Shown here: positions 17,675 to 26,818 of the stretch, in pieces
How positions within the stretch are numbered: position 1 is the first letter of the stretch
Layout of the letters: each line of letters begins with the position of its first letter
Origin: Rhizobiaceae bacterium
GTDB lineage: Bacteria; Pseudomonadota; Alphaproteobacteria; Rhizobiales; Rhizobiaceae
Assembly (NCBI GenBank): GCA_017644005.1
Contig: JAEPMJ010000002.1
Span: 558,001-622,000, forward strand
Direction of reading: 5' to 3'
Length of the DNA: 64,000 nt
The notes under the pieces: generated by a model
What the model saw: only the letters and a program-made list of their open reading frames with translations
What the model was told of the DNA's origin: nothing
The model's database searches: none
Program-made: the position numbers and the translations under genes

Positions 17675-18799
17675 ATGGCAAACGCGGCACAGTCCACGGC
17701 AAAACCCGACGAACGCGTCAAAGAGATTTCAGCGCTCCGCAAGGCGTTGATACGTCCCGAACTGGGCGGCATCGTCGGAACCGTCGCAGTGTTCACTTTC
17801 TTTTTTCTGTTCGCTTTCGACAGCGGCATGTTCAGCAGTCAAGGTATCATGAACTGGTCCATCGTCTCGGCACAGTTCATGATCATCGCAGTGGGTGCCT
17901 GCCTTCTGATGATAGCCGGCGAGTTCGACCTCTCGGTCGGTTCGATGATCGGTTTCGCCGGCATGATGATTGCGATTTTCACCGTCTCCTATGGGTGGCC
18001 TGTCTGGATGGCGATCCTCACGGCCTTTGCGCTGTGCATAGCCACAGGAGCGCTCAATGGCTGGATCGTGATACGCACTGGTCTGCCGAGCTTCATCGTG
18101 ACACTTGCATCCCTCTTCATTCTCCGCGGCTTCACCATCTTTCTGCCGCAGGTCATTGAGCGCAAAACCATAATCGGCGGCATCTCGGATGCCGCGGAGG
18201 GCGACTGGCTGGCTCCGATCTTCGGCGGAAAAATCCTGCAGGGCCTGTTCGCGTGGCTGGGCGAAGCCGGGATAATTGCCACCTTCGAACGGGGCACGAA
18301 TGCAGGAAAGCCGGTCGTCGACGGCATCCCCATGCTGATCGTCTGGGCAATCGTGTTGATTGTCTTCGGTCACGTCCTTCTGACCAAGACGAGGTTCGGC
18401 AACTGGATCTTTGCAGCCGGCGGTGATGCCGAGGCAGCCCGCAATTCGGGTGTTCCGGTCAACAAGGTCAAGATTCTGATGTTCATGTTTACGGCATTCT
18501 GCGCCACCGTTTTCGCGGTCTGCCAGGTGATGGAGTTCGGTTCGGCCGGTGCCGATCGCGGCCTCCTGAAGGAGTTCGAGGCGATCATTGCGGTGGTCAT
18601 CGGCGGCGCGCTTCTGACAGGGGGCTACGGCTCGGTTCTGGGGGCGGCACTCGGTGCGCTGATCTTCGGCATGGTCCAGCAGGGGCTGTTCTTCGCCGGT
18701 GTCGAAAGCTCCCTTTTCCGGGTTTTCCTCGGCGTGATCCTCCTGGGGGCCGTCATTCTGAACACCTACATTCGTCGCATTATCACAGGGGAGCGTTGA
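17675..18799 (+). CDS. Sugar/inositol ABC transporter permease
   Basis: A 374-residue inner-membrane protein of the RbsC/FrcC type with about 9-10 hydrophobic segments. It carries the family motif LLMIAGEFDLSVGSMIGFAGM early on and the C-terminal EAARNSGVPVNKVKI coupling loop and VIGGALLTGGYGSVLGAALGALIFGM. It forms the pore with the binding protein upstream and the ATPase 1 bp downstream. The region between residues about 160 and 215 is longer than in ribose permeases, as in fructose-type FrcC proteins. Confidence 0.92.
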   Translation: MANAAQSTAKPDERVKEISALRKALIRPELGGIVGTVAVFTFFFLFAFDSGMFSSQGIMNWSIVSAQFMIIAVGACLLMIAGEFDLSVGSMIGFAGMMIAIFTVSYGWPVWMAILTAFALCIATGALNGWIVIRTGLPSFIVTLASLFILRGFTIFLPQVIERKTIIGGISDAAEGDWLAPIFGGKILQGLFAWLGEAGIIATFERGTNAGKPVVDGIPMLIVWAIVLIVFGHVLLTKTRFGNWIFAAGGDAEAARNSGVPVNKVKILMFMFTAFCATVFAVCQVMEFGSAGADRGLLKEFEAIIAVVIGGALLTGGYGSVLGAALGALIFGMVQQGLFFAGVESSLFRVFLGVILLGAVILNTYIRRIITGER

Positions 18800-18800
18800 G

Positions 18801-19622
18801 ATGACTGAAAACGGCAAATTCCGTCACGGCGATCCCAACCGCGACTCCGCCGCTATCATCGAGATGAAGAACATCGAAAAGCACTTTGGTAGCGTGATCG
18901 CACTGGCGGGTGTCAGCTTCGATGTGAAGCCGGGAGAATGCCACTGCCTTCTGGGCGATAACGGTGCCGGCAAGTCGACCTTCATCAAGACAATGTCAGG
19001 TGTGCACCAACCGACGGCGGGCGAAATTTACTTCGAAGGAAAGCCGATGCATTTCGATGACCCGTGCGACGCGATTTCCGCAGGAATCGCCACGGTTCAT
19101 CAGCACCTCGCCATGATCCCTCTGATGAGCGTGTCGCGGAATTTCTTCATGGGCAACGAACCTGTGCACAGGGTGGCGGGCATCCGACTCCTGGACAAGG
19201 CACATGCCGATGCCGTGACTATGGAAGAAATGAGGAAAATGGGCATCAACCTGCGAGGTCCCGACCAGGCCGTCGGCACGCTGTCGGGCGGCGAGCGTCA
19301 AACGGTTGCCATCGCCCGTGCGGTCTATTTCGGCGCCAAGATCCTGATTCTCGACGAGCCGACATCGGCGCTCGGCGTGCGCCAGACCTCCAACGTGTTG
19401 GCGACGATCGACAGGGTTCGCAAGCAAGGGGTCGGCGTGGTTTTCATCAGCCACAACGTTCGCCATGCTTTGGCCGTCGGGGATCGTTTCACCGTGCTCA
19501 ATCGCGGCAAGACCCTGGGTACCGCCAAACGCGGCGAAATCTCACCCGAGGAGCTGCAGGATTTGATGGCTGGCGGGCAGGAGCTTGCCGAGCTTGAAGG
19601 CTCGCTTGGCGGCACGGTCTGA
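18801..19622 (+). CDS. Sugar/inositol ABC transporter ATP-binding protein (single-domain, FrcA-like)
   Basis: A 273-residue ATPase with Walker A LGDNGAGKSTFIK, ABC signature LSGGERQTVAIARAV and Walker B ILILDEPTSALG, then the switch His in FISHNVRHAL. Unlike the about 500-residue double-domain RbsA/IatA ATPases, it holds one nucleotide-binding domain and should work as a homodimer, as in FrcBCA fructose systems. The substrate is inferred from the inositol context. No terminator is evident; an imperfect GGCCGT/ACGGCC hairpin lies 115 bp downstream. Confidence 0.92.
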   Translation: MTENGKFRHGDPNRDSAAIIEMKNIEKHFGSVIALAGVSFDVKPGECHCLLGDNGAGKSTFIKTMSGVHQPTAGEIYFEGKPMHFDDPCDAISAGIATVHQHLAMIPLMSVSRNFFMGNEPVHRVAGIRLLDKAHADAVTMEEMRKMGINLRGPDQAVGTLSGGERQTVAIARAVYFGAKILILDEPTSALGVRQTSNVLATIDRVRKQGVGVVFISHNVRHALAVGDRFTVLNRGKTLGTAKRGEISPEELQDLMAGGQELAELEGSLGGTV

Positions 19623-19796
19623 TCCAGACGGTATTCTCCCGGGCTGTACCGCCTAGTGAATATATAGGCGATTTATGCACTTGACGACAGGTCGGTGCAT
19701 AGTCGCCATTTCTCCCCAAATCGACGACTTGTGCGATGGCCGTATGGAACGGCCTCCGGTGCCTTGATGCCCGCCACCATGACGCCTGTCCGCGCG

Positions 19797-21188
19797 TCAG
19801 ACGGTAGGGTTGAGCTCTAAGCGTCGGCCGCGCCCGTAACCGTCGGAGATTACGCCGCCTTCAACGATGACGTCGCCTCTGGAGATTACCGTTTCGGGCC
19901 AACCCGTCACCGTCCTGCCTTCAAAGGGGTTGTAGCCGACATTGTCGTGCAGGTCGTCGGGTCCGAAAGTCACTTTTCGATCCGGGTCCCAGATCGATAT
20001 GTCCGCGTCCGCTCCGACGCGGAGAACTCCTTTCGAACGCAGACCGAATATCCGCGCCGGGCCTGCAGCTGTGACTTCCACGAACTTGCAAAGGTCGAAC
20101 CGGCCGCTTGAGACCATGGCGTCAAAAAGAAGTGGCATACGCACCTCGAGCCCCGGCATGCCGTTAGCGATCCGGTTGAAGGGAGCGTCAGCGCCGTTGG
20201 CTAGTTTGCCGGTATCATCGAACCGGAACGGCGCGTGATCGGAGGTCACCAATTGAATGTCGCCCAGCGCGAGAGCCCTCCACAGCGCTTCCTGATCGTC
20301 CGGCGTCCGCTGCGGCGGACTACACATGAACTTGGCCCCCTCGAGGCCGGGTCTGTCGAGTTCATCGTCGGTCATCAGCAGATAATGCGGGCAGGTTTCG
20401 GCTCTCACCCGACTGCCCCTCTGGCGAGCCTGCCGCACCAACTCAACGCCCTCGCGCGTCGAAATGTGGAACAGCAGCACCGGCTGATCGAGAAATTCCG
20501 AAAACCGGATCATACGCGCGACAGCCTCAGCCTCCGCGAGACGAGAATGAGCGACCGCATGGAATTTCGGCGCCGTGTTGCCTGCAGTCAGGCTCCGTTC
20601 GGTCGCATGGGCGATGATGGCGTGGTTTTCGGCATGCACGCATATCAGGTCACCGGCCTTCCGGGCCGCCGCCATCACCTGCAGAATCTTCGTGTCATCG
20701 AGACGGATATTGTAGGTCGTGAATATCTTGAGGGAGCGGTGGCCGCGCTCTGCAAGCGCGACGATATCGCTCTCAAGCGACCCGCATTCGGGGTCCGATA
20801 CGATGATATGAAAGGCATAGTCGATCAGCGCGCCGCGCTGCGCCCGGCGTTCATAATCTTCAACAACCGGAATGAGTTCCTGCCCCTTGTGCTGCGCAGC
20901 GAACGAAACGCATGTGGTCGTGCCCCCAAAGGCAGCCGACCGCGTCGCGGTTTCGAACGTATCGGCATTCAGAAGACCGTTGCCCGAAACCTGTTCGATG
21001 TGACAGTGCGTATCCACACCGCCCGGCAAAACAAGCCGGCCCCGGGCGTCGACCTCTCTGACACCTCTGCCGACATTGCGCGCAATAGCGGCGATCCGCC
21101 CTTCAGAAACACCAATATCGGCTTCGGCAATCCCGTCAGCGTCAACGACCGTTCCGCCTCGAACAACCAGATCGAATTCCTGGGCCAT
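19797..21188 (-). CDS. Dihydropyrimidinase/hydantoinase-family cyclic amidohydrolase
   Basis: A 463-residue amidohydrolase with the two-metal site of dihydropyrimidinases: VDTHCHIEQ near residue 60, SLKIFTTYN with the bridging carboxylated Lys, ICVHAENH, LFHISTREG, and TSDHAPFRF with the catalytic Asp. These enzymes hydrolyse cyclic ureides (dihydropyrimidines, hydantoins). It is the last gene of the leftward VOC-dppD-dppF operon, 53 bp after dppF, so its substrate is probably imported by the Dpp-type transporter. With HyuAB, ureidoglycolate lyase and an allantoinase-like gene nearby, a cyclic ureide is plausible. Allantoinase or pure D-hydantoinase activity cannot be told apart. Confidence 0.87.
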   Translation of the reverse strand: MAQEFDLVVRGGTVVDADGIAEADIGVSEGRIAAIARNVGRGVREVDARGRLVLPGGVDTHCHIEQVSGNGLLNADTFETATRSAAFGGTTTCVSFAAQHKGQELIPVVEDYERRAQRGALIDYAFHIIVSDPECGSLESDIVALAERGHRSLKIFTTYNIRLDDTKILQVMAAARKAGDLICVHAENHAIIAHATERSLTAGNTAPKFHAVAHSRLAEAEAVARMIRFSEFLDQPVLLFHISTREGVELVRQARQRGSRVRAETCPHYLLMTDDELDRPGLEGAKFMCSPPQRTPDDQEALWRALALGDIQLVTSDHAPFRFDDTGKLANGADAPFNRIANGMPGLEVRMPLLFDAMVSSGRFDLCKFVEVTAAGPARIFGLRSKGVLRVGADADISIWDPDRKVTFGPDDLHDNVGYNPFEGRTVTGWPETVISRGDVIVEGGVISDGYGRGRRLELNPTV

Positions 21189-21241
21189 CGTCTTGTTACC
21201 AACTCACCGGACTAGGAGGCGCAATGCAATTGACTTGACCA

Positions 21242-22210
21242 TCAACCGGCGTTCGCCACGTGGCACGCAACCTGGTTGATGAGCCTCGGAACATCCCGCC
21301 TGCATCGATCGACAGCCACCGGGCAGCGGGGATGGAATGCACATCCCGGAGGCGGATTGATCGGGCTGGGTATCTCGCCCTGCAGGCGTGTCCGGTCCGA
21401 TCTGCCCCCGTCGACCTTCGGCACCGCCTCGAACAGCATTTTCGTGTAGGGATGACGCGGATTGGCGAAAAGCTCTGCGACCTCGCCGATTTCCACGATG
21501 CGACCGAGGTAAAGAACGCCAACGCGCGTCGCCATGTAGCGCACGACTGCCAGGTCATGGCTGATGAAGAGATAGGTAAGGCCAAGCTGCTCCTGCAGCC
21601 TGCGCATCAGGTTCAGAATCTGCGCCTGCACCGAAACGTCGAGCGCCGAGGTAGGTTCGTCGCAAACGATGAACTGCGCCTCCGAGGCAAGCGCCCGTGC
21701 GATCGCCACTCGCTGACGTTGACCGCCGGAAAACTGGTGCGGGTATTTCTTTCGATCGTCGGGGTGGAGGCCCACCAGCTCCAGGAGCTCGTCGATGCGC
21801 TTCGATAGCTGCGCCTTGTCCGCCACGAGATTGAGCGTCCGGATCGGTTCGGCCACGATTCGCTCGACGCGCCAACGCGGATTGAGGCTCGCATAGGGGT
21901 CCTGAAAGACCATTTGTATGCCATGTCCGCCTGCGGCACGAACCGTTTGTAGCGAGCTGTCAATGACCACTTCGCCCTGAGAAGCATCCAGCAGACCGAC
22001 AACAATCCGGGCGAGTGTTGACTTCCCCGAGCCGGACTCGCCAACAAGCGCAAATGTCTCGCCGCGCTTTATCTCAAATTCCACGTCGGTCAGCGCATTG
22101 ACAATCTGGCGGGGCTTGCCGCTAAACTTGCGGTTGATCCAGCTGTCGGAGATGTCGAACTGGCGCCCGACTTTGCGAATGGAAACCGATCCGTCCGATT
22201 GCGGTATCAT
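21242..22210 (-). CDS. Dipeptide/oligopeptide-type ABC transporter ATP-binding protein (DppF-like)
   Basis: A 322-residue ATPase with Walker A LVGESGSGKSTLAR, signature FSGGQRQRVAIARAL, Walker B FIVCDEPTSALDVS, and the Opp/Dpp C-terminal extension with NPPPGCAFHPRCPVAVDRC, which in this family holds a Cys-rich segment. It overlaps dppD by 4 bp. The permeases and binding protein that should complete this transporter are not adjacent. They lie at 37.1-40.7 kb under an identical operator, so the system appears split between two operons. Confidence 0.92.
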   Translation of the reverse strand: MIPQSDGSVSIRKVGRQFDISDSWINRKFSGKPRQIVNALTDVEFEIKRGETFALVGESGSGKSTLARIVVGLLDASQGEVVIDSSLQTVRAAGGHGIQMVFQDPYASLNPRWRVERIVAEPIRTLNLVADKAQLSKRIDELLELVGLHPDDRKKYPHQFSGGQRQRVAIARALASEAQFIVCDEPTSALDVSVQAQILNLMRRLQEQLGLTYLFISHDLAVVRYMATRVGVLYLGRIVEIGEVAELFANPRHPYTKMLFEAVPKVDGGRSDRTRLQGEIPSPINPPPGCAFHPRCPVAVDRCRRDVPRLINQVACHVANAG

Positions 22211-23196
22211 GCGGCGCGCCTCTCGCTGTTATAGAGGTGACAGGCGACCTTACGACCTTCGTGATCCATGAGTTCAGGCCTCTGAATAGCGCACGGTTCA
22301 AACTTCCGGCCGCACCGCGAATGAAAGGCGCAGCCCTCCGGTATCGCCGTCAGCCGTGGCATCGAACCCGATATCTGAACCAGTTCGCGGTCGGTTCCAG
22401 TAACAGTCGGAATCGCCCCCATCAAACCACGCGCATAGGGATGCAGCGGCTGCGAAATCAACTCGTCCCTGCGACCGATCTCAGCAATACGCCCGGCGTA
22501 GACAACCGCCACCCGGTCGGCGACCTCCGCGATAACACCCATATCGTGGGTCACTAGCATAATCGCGACACCGCGCTCGTCACACAACGCGCGCAACAGG
22601 TCGAGAATCTGTGCCTGAACCACGACGTCCAGAGCCGTTGTCGGCTCATCCGCGATGATCAGTTCGGGGTCAGCGCAGAGCGCCAGCGCGATGACCACAC
22701 GCTGACGCATGCCACCGGAAAATTCGTGCGGGAATGAGTCTATGCGTTCCTCGGGCGAGGGAATTCCGACCTCACCCAGCAGTTCGATTGCCCGCTTCCG
22801 CGCCACGCTGGGCGAGCAGTCAATATGTGTGAGAATCGTCTCGACGATCTGGTCACCCACCCGGAATAGCGGGTTCAGGCTTGTCAGCGGGTCCTGAAAC
22901 ACCATGCCGATGCGCCTTCCGCGAACTCGTCGCATCTTCGACGCCGGCAGATTGTCGATCCGCTCTCCACCAAGCCAGATTTCTCCGCCGGACACCTTGC
23001 CAGGCGGCACGATCAGGTTGGCGATTGCGGAGCCGGTCAGCGACTTGCCCGCGCCCGACTCGCCCACGACGCCCAGCACTTCACCGCGACCGATTTCGAA
23101 CGAAATGTTGTCGATCGCCTTCAGAGCGCCGAAACGCGTGTCGAACTCTACCGAGAGGTTTCGAACCGAAAGGACCGGCTCATCTGGAGGAGTCAT
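22207..23196 (-). CDS. Dipeptide/oligopeptide-type ABC transporter ATP-binding protein (DppD-like)
   Basis: A 329-residue ATPase: Walker A VVGESGAGKSLTGSAI, Q-loop VFQDPLTSLNPLFRVGDQI, signature FSGGMRQRVVIALAL, Walker B LIIADEPTTALDV, and the C-terminal oligopeptide-ABC domain with IPEGCAFHSRCGRKFEPC. It pairs with the DppF-like protein as a heterodimer. It begins 1 bp after the VOC gene stop in the same leftward transcript. Confidence 0.92.
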   Translation of the reverse strand: MTPPDEPVLSVRNLSVEFDTRFGALKAIDNISFEIGRGEVLGVVGESGAGKSLTGSAIANLIVPPGKVSGGEIWLGGERIDNLPASKMRRVRGRRIGMVFQDPLTSLNPLFRVGDQIVETILTHIDCSPSVARKRAIELLGEVGIPSPEERIDSFPHEFSGGMRQRVVIALALCADPELIIADEPTTALDVVVQAQILDLLRALCDERGVAIMLVTHDMGVIAEVADRVAVVYAGRIAEIGRRDELISQPLHPYARGLMGAIPTVTGTDRELVQISGSMPRLTAIPEGCAFHSRCGRKFEPCAIQRPELMDHEGRKVACHLYNSERRAA

Positions 23197-23197
23197 T

Positions 23198-23653
23198 TCA
23201 GATACCCTTCACGCTGGCATATTCTTCCAGCTCGGCATCTGTGTAGAGCTGCATGAATTCGACCTCCAAGCCACCGACATCCTCGTTGAGGAAAGCCACG
23301 AAGCCTTCCGGATGCGGGTGCTTCCCGGCTACGCCGCAGGCCACACAGGTTTTGAGCGTCGCCCCCTTGGCTATAGCGGCATCCAGCGCATCTTCGATCG
23401 AGGGAACAGCATAGCAGATGTGATGCAGCCCCTCGGACCCGCGCTCCTTGAGCCATGCATCAAAGCGGCCGCCCGGTTCAAGCGACTGGCAGAGCTGATA
23501 CTCAATCCCTCCAACCCGAAACAGGGCAACGCGCGTCTTCGACTTCGCGTAATCGACAATTTCGGCATCATCGCCGGCGGACAAAAGCGCGCGGTATTTT
23601 TCGAGCGCCTGCTCCGCGTCGCGGACCGCAAAAGCCATATGCTGAATCTTCAT
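23198..23653 (-). CDS. VOC-family protein (methylmalonyl-CoA epimerase/glyoxalase-like)
   Basis: A 151-residue metal-binding VOC protein with paired beta-alpha-beta-beta-beta modules (IQHMAFAVRDAEQALEKY and LHHICYAVPSIEDALDAAI) and a C-terminal Glu-containing strand (GGLEVEFMQL). The layout resembles methylmalonyl-CoA epimerase, but CoA specificity cannot be seen. I start at ATG 23653; the ORF track adds 43 codons that reach into the promoter. It is the first gene of the operon running to dppD, dppF and the hydantoinase, about 80 bp from the TTGTCTAACAA site. It may epimerise or open an intermediate of the same pathway. Confidence 0.8.
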   Translation of the reverse strand: MKIQHMAFAVRDAEQALEKYRALLSAGDDAEIVDYAKSKTRVALFRVGGIEYQLCQSLEPGGRFDAWLKERGSEGLHHICYAVPSIEDALDAAIAKGATLKTCVACGVAGKHPHPEGFVAFLNEDVGGLEVEFMQLYTDAELEEYASVKGI

Positions 23654-23732
23654 TTGCCACCGCTTCAGGGTGCTGCGTTCCAGCACCCAGTCATCCATCT
23701 TCGATATTTGCGACAGACAAAAGTTAGTATAA

Positions 23733-23743
23733 TTGTCTAACAA
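23733..23743. promoter_or_regulatory. Candidate FadR-type operator TTGTCTAACAA (VOC / allA divergent promoter)
   Basis: TTGT-CTA-ACAA lies between the divergent VOC-dppDF-hydantoinase and allA-deacetylase operons. It fits the FadR-subfamily pattern TnGTnnnACnA and matches the sites at 26756 and 42906. A wider repeat GTTAG...CTAAC overlaps it. The regulator is probably the GntR/FCD protein at 29946-30677. Confidence 0.66.
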
Positions 23744-23772
23744 AGTCGATCCCGATTTCGGAGAAAAAACGG

Positions 23773-24261
23773 ATGCCCTCACCGCCCAGTCAAGGCGTAC
23801 GCAAGATCGAAACGATTACCGAAAGCGCCTTCGCGCCTTTCGGCAGGATCCTGAGACACCCGGGCGGACGCGACAGGCTTTATCTCGATTGCGCATTCGG
23901 AAATGCGCGCGGTTCGCGCAAAGCAATGTGGATCAACAATCCGCCGCAGGCACGGTTTCCGGTTGCAATTCGCAGACTGGAAAAGCACCCCTTCACACCG
24001 CAGGCGTTCCTTCCGATGCATGAAAGCGAATATCTGGCCATTGCCTGTCTATCCGACGAGCGAGGCGACCCGATACCGTCATCACTTCGCGCATTCCGGG
24101 TTACCGGTCCAACTTCGATCGTCTACTCGGCGAACGTATGGCACCACGGACTGCTGTCATTTCGCGCCGACACCAACTTTGTCGTTCTGCAGTCCATTGC
24201 GGGCCGCGGAGACGACGTCATTCACACATTCGACAGCGAGATTGAGCTTCACGATGACTGA
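23773..24261 (+). CDS. allA: Ureidoglycolate lyase-family protein
   Basis: A 162-residue cupin-fold protein. KIETITESAFAPFGRIL opens it, and the family motifs AFLPMHESEYLAIA and VWHHGLLSFRADTNFVVLQ follow. Ureidoglycolate lyase releases glyoxylate and urea from ureidoglycolate, the last step of allantoin catabolism. It overlaps the next gene by 8 bp. No allantoicase, uricase or classic AllB is seen in the window, so the natural substrate may be another ureido acid produced by the neighbouring hydantoinases. Confidence 0.85.
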   Translation: MPSPPSQGVRKIETITESAFAPFGRILRHPGGRDRLYLDCAFGNARGSRKAMWINNPPQARFPVAIRRLEKHPFTPQAFLPMHESEYLAIACLSDERGDPIPSSLRAFRVTGPTSIVYSANVWHHGLLSFRADTNFVVLQSIAGRGDDVIHTFDSEIELHDD

Positions 24262-25168
24262 ACCGAATTCCCCGTCGCTGGAACGCGATTTCATCGGATA
24301 CGGGCGACGGCCAATGGTCGCTCCGTGGCCGAACGGCGCCCGCATCGCCGTAAATATCTGCGTCAACTACGAAGAAGGATCCGAGCAATCGGTCCCCGAC
24401 GGTTTTGAACGATCCGAAGGCGGGCTTACCGAATCCAGAGCACATGAATTCAACGGGCGCGACCTGGCTGCCGAATCGATGTTCGAATATGGGAGCCGCG
24501 CAGGCATATGGCGCGTTCTGCGTATCCTCGAGGAATCCGGCGTGCCCGCAACGATCTTTGCATGCGCACTCGCTCTTGAGCGCAATCGCGAAGTCGGCGC
24601 CGCAATCGGCGAATTGGGTTACGATATCTGCGCCCACGGCTGGCGCTGGGAATATCACAGCCGGCTCACCAAGGCACAGGAACGTTCCTTAATCGCAAAG
24701 TCCTATGCATCTATTGAAACACGGACTGGCATCAGGCCGGCTGGCTGGTATTGCCGTTACGGGCCCAGCCTCAACACACGCAGCCTGGTCGTGGAGCACG
24801 GCGGCTTCCTTTACGATTCGGACGCCTATAATGACGATCTGCCGTATTGGCGCCGAATAGGCGAGTGCGACCATCTGATCATTCCCTACGGGCTGGTCTG
24901 CAATGATGCCAATTTCATGCGCGGCGGCATGGCCACGGCAGATCAATTCTATTCACTGCTGAAAGATACGTTCGACCTGCTGTACCGCGAGGGTGAAAGC
25001 CGGCCGGCGATGATGTCGGTCGGCCTGCATCCACGGATCATCGGTCACCCCGGCAGAGCTGCCGCCCTGCAGCGTTTCATCGACCACATCTCGAACTTCT
25101 CCGATGCATGGATATGCCGCCGCAGCGATATCGCCTTGCACTGGCACAATGCCAATCGCCGAACCTGA
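24254..25168 (+). CDS. Polysaccharide deacetylase-family protein, allantoinase PuuE-like
   Basis: A 304-residue NodB-fold protein. The opening FIGYGRRPMVAPWPNGARIAVNICVNYEEGSE and the segments SRAGIWRVLRILEESGVPATIF, YDICAHGWRWEYH and GWYCRYGPSLNTR match PuuE-type, metal-independent allantoinase-like proteins rather than chitin deacetylases. PuuE opens the allantoin ring, and pairing with allA (8-bp overlap) supports action on a cyclic ureide. The ORF track fuses 117 upstream out-of-context codons; the ATG at 24254 is the natural start. It converges on the RraA-like gene. Confidence 0.82.
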   Translation: MTEPNSPSLERDFIGYGRRPMVAPWPNGARIAVNICVNYEEGSEQSVPDGFERSEGGLTESRAHEFNGRDLAAESMFEYGSRAGIWRVLRILEESGVPATIFACALALERNREVGAAIGELGYDICAHGWRWEYHSRLTKAQERSLIAKSYASIETRTGIRPAGWYCRYGPSLNTRSLVVEHGGFLYDSDAYNDDLPYWRRIGECDHLIIPYGLVCNDANFMRGGMATADQFYSLLKDTFDLLYREGESRPAMMSVGLHPRIIGHPGRAAALQRFIDHISNFSDAWICRRSDIALHWHNANRRT

Positions 25169-25205
25169 ATGTGAGCCGGCAGCGAGATAACGGCGGCGAA
25201 GTACT

Positions 25206-25922
25206 TCAGCCGGCTTTCCATTTCTCGAACTCGGCCAGTGTCTTTTCATTCGGCGGATAGGTGCCCGACAGTGGCGCGCCGTCACGCACTTTGGAGATGA
25301 CGAACTCCTCGAGAACTTCACGTTCACTTGCGATGCGCGCAATCTCCGCCGCCATGTGACGCGGTATGACCACGATCCCGTTTGCGTCGCCCATAACAAT
25401 GTCGCTGCCATATACGGCAACTCCATCGCACTCGACCGGTCCGTTCACTTCCACAACCATGCGATGCGATGTAAGCGGCGTGGCGGCATTCCCCGTGCAG
25501 AAAACGGGCAGCTCGATTTGCGCGATCGCGGCGGCGTCCGAGACTGAGCCATCCAGCACCACACCTGCGACGCCCACACCTTTCATGTAGGTCGTCATGA
25601 TGTCCCCCATGAAGGCAGTGCGGGTTTCACCACCCATGGCAACCACAAGCACATCACCGGCCTTCAGCTGGTCGACGGCCGCGGCCTGAAGATTGGGCGA
25701 TGAGCCTTCTGCGATCGACGTCACAACATCTTCGCGCGCTGCGATCGTCCGGACAGTCAATGCGGAACCGACAAACTTGTTGGAGCTGCCGTTCAGGGCG
25801 CGCGGTCGGAACATGAAAGTGTTTTTGTAGCCGTTCTTCCAGAGCGTTGACACAACGGTGGGGACCGCGGTCCTCATGAGCATGTCACGGATATCGGTTT
25901 CCAGGGGGACAGTGGCAGACAT
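25206..25922 (-). CDS. RraA-like / 4-hydroxy-4-methyl-2-oxoglutarate aldolase-family protein
   Basis: A 238-residue RraA-fold protein with the family core GDVLVVAMGGETRTAFMGDIMTTYMKGVGVAGVVLDGSVSD, of which the Gly-rich part and GVVLDG-x-D supply the metal/pyruvate site. It ends with DANGIVVIPRHMA. In catabolic clusters such proteins act as class II pyruvate aldolases or oxaloacetate decarboxylases. It follows the SDR gene by 24 bp in a two-gene leftward operon. The specific aldol substrate is unknown. Confidence 0.82.
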   Translation of the reverse strand: MSATVPLETDIRDMLMRTAVPTVVSTLWKNGYKNTFMFRPRALNGSSNKFVGSALTVRTIAAREDVVTSIAEGSSPNLQAAAVDQLKAGDVLVVAMGGETRTAFMGDIMTTYMKGVGVAGVVLDGSVSDAAAIAQIELPVFCTGNAATPLTSHRMVVEVNGPVECDGVAVYGSDIVMGDANGIVVIPRHMAAEIARIASEREVLEEFVISKVRDGAPLSGTYPPNEKTLAEFEKWKAG

Positions 25923-25946
25923 GATAACTCCTAATCAGGCAGACGC

Positions 25947-26711
25947 TCAGCCGGCCATCCAGCCGCCGTCGGCGACCAGACGCGAGCCAGTGGTGAAAGA
26001 AGAATCGTCACTCGCCAGAAAAAGCACGGCCTTCGCCTGCTCCTCCGGCAGCCCAAGACGGCCGAGCGGGTGGCGCGCTATGGATTTCTGCTCGGCGGCG
26101 GCAGGGTCTGGGTTACGCGCGAATGCACGGCGCAACAGCGGCGTATCGATGGCGCCCGGCACCAGAAGATTGACGCGGATGTTCTCCGGCGCGTGATCAA
26201 CAGCCATTGTCCTGCAAAGGCTGTCGAGCGCACCTTTGGTCGCCAGATAGGCCGCGTTTGACTTGCCGCCCACATATGCAAGTTGAGAACCCACAAAGAT
26301 GATTGAGCCGCCGCCACGGCGGCGCATCGAAGCGACGGCCTCGCGGGCCCACAGGAACGACCCGGTCAGATTGGTGTTCAGAACGGCGTTCCATTGTTCG
26401 AGCGACGTGTCGGGGACATTGGTTCCGGTCGACCAACCAGCCGACGCGAGAAGAACGTCAAAGCCGCCAAAGGCGCGCTCGACCTCGGCTGCTTGCGTGG
26501 CAACAGCGTCTTCATCGCCCGCATCTCCGCTCAGCAGGATAAGCCGGTCTCCGGCGTTCAACTCAGCAGCGGCACTTTCAAGGGTAGTGCGGCTGCGGCC
26601 GGTGATCGCGACGCGGGCGCCCTCCTCCAGAAACAGCCGCGCGCTTGCAAGACCTATCCCCGACCCGCCGCCGGTAATGACGGCCACCTTGCCTTCAAGT
26701 TTGCCTGCCAT
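25947..26711 (-). CDS. Short-chain dehydrogenase/reductase
   Basis: A 254-residue classical SDR with cofactor motif ITGGGSGIGLASA, LLASAG in place of NNAG, catalytic Ser in FVGSQLAYVG, and the YLATK Tyr/Lys pair, followed by RVNLLVPGAIDTPLL. It probably oxidises or reduces a hydroxy/keto intermediate using NAD(P). Start choice lies between ATG 26711 (AGGGAT upstream) and an in-frame GTG at 26726. It leads the SDR-RraA operon, 45 bp from the TTGTAATACAA site. Confidence 0.86.
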   Translation of the reverse strand: MAGKLEGKVAVITGGGSGIGLASARLFLEEGARVAITGRSRTTLESAAAELNAGDRLILLSGDAGDEDAVATQAAEVERAFGGFDVLLASAGWSTGTNVPDTSLEQWNAVLNTNLTGSFLWAREAVASMRRRGGGSIIFVGSQLAYVGGKSNAAYLATKGALDSLCRTMAVDHAPENIRVNLLVPGAIDTPLLRRAFARNPDPAAAEQKSIARHPLGRLGLPEEQAKAVLFLASDDSSFTTGSRLVADGGWMAG

Positions 26712-26755
26712 GATCCCTGCCGCCACTCCACCTCTGGTACAAGTACATTGTTAGC

Positions 26756-26766
26756 TTGTAATACAA
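26756..26766. promoter_or_regulatory. Candidate FadR-type operator TTGTAATACAA (SDR / DapA-family divergent promoter)
   Basis: An 11-bp perfect palindrome around a central A in the 107-bp gap between the leftward SDR-RraA operon and the rightward DapA-family-SDR-FAD operon. It is the most symmetric of the three TTGTnnnACAA sites in this block. Short overlapping half-sites (ACAAGTACATTGT) lie just to its left. Confidence 0.7.
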
Positions 26767-26818
26767 TATGACGCCTGATAGGAATAGCAAAAATTCGTCA
26801 CAGAAGGGATCGCCGCGC

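Noticed and set aside
19738-19754. Hairpin GGCCGT-ATGGA-ACGGCC after the inositol ABC ATPase gene
   Set aside because: There is no T-run on either strand, so it is not listed as a terminator.
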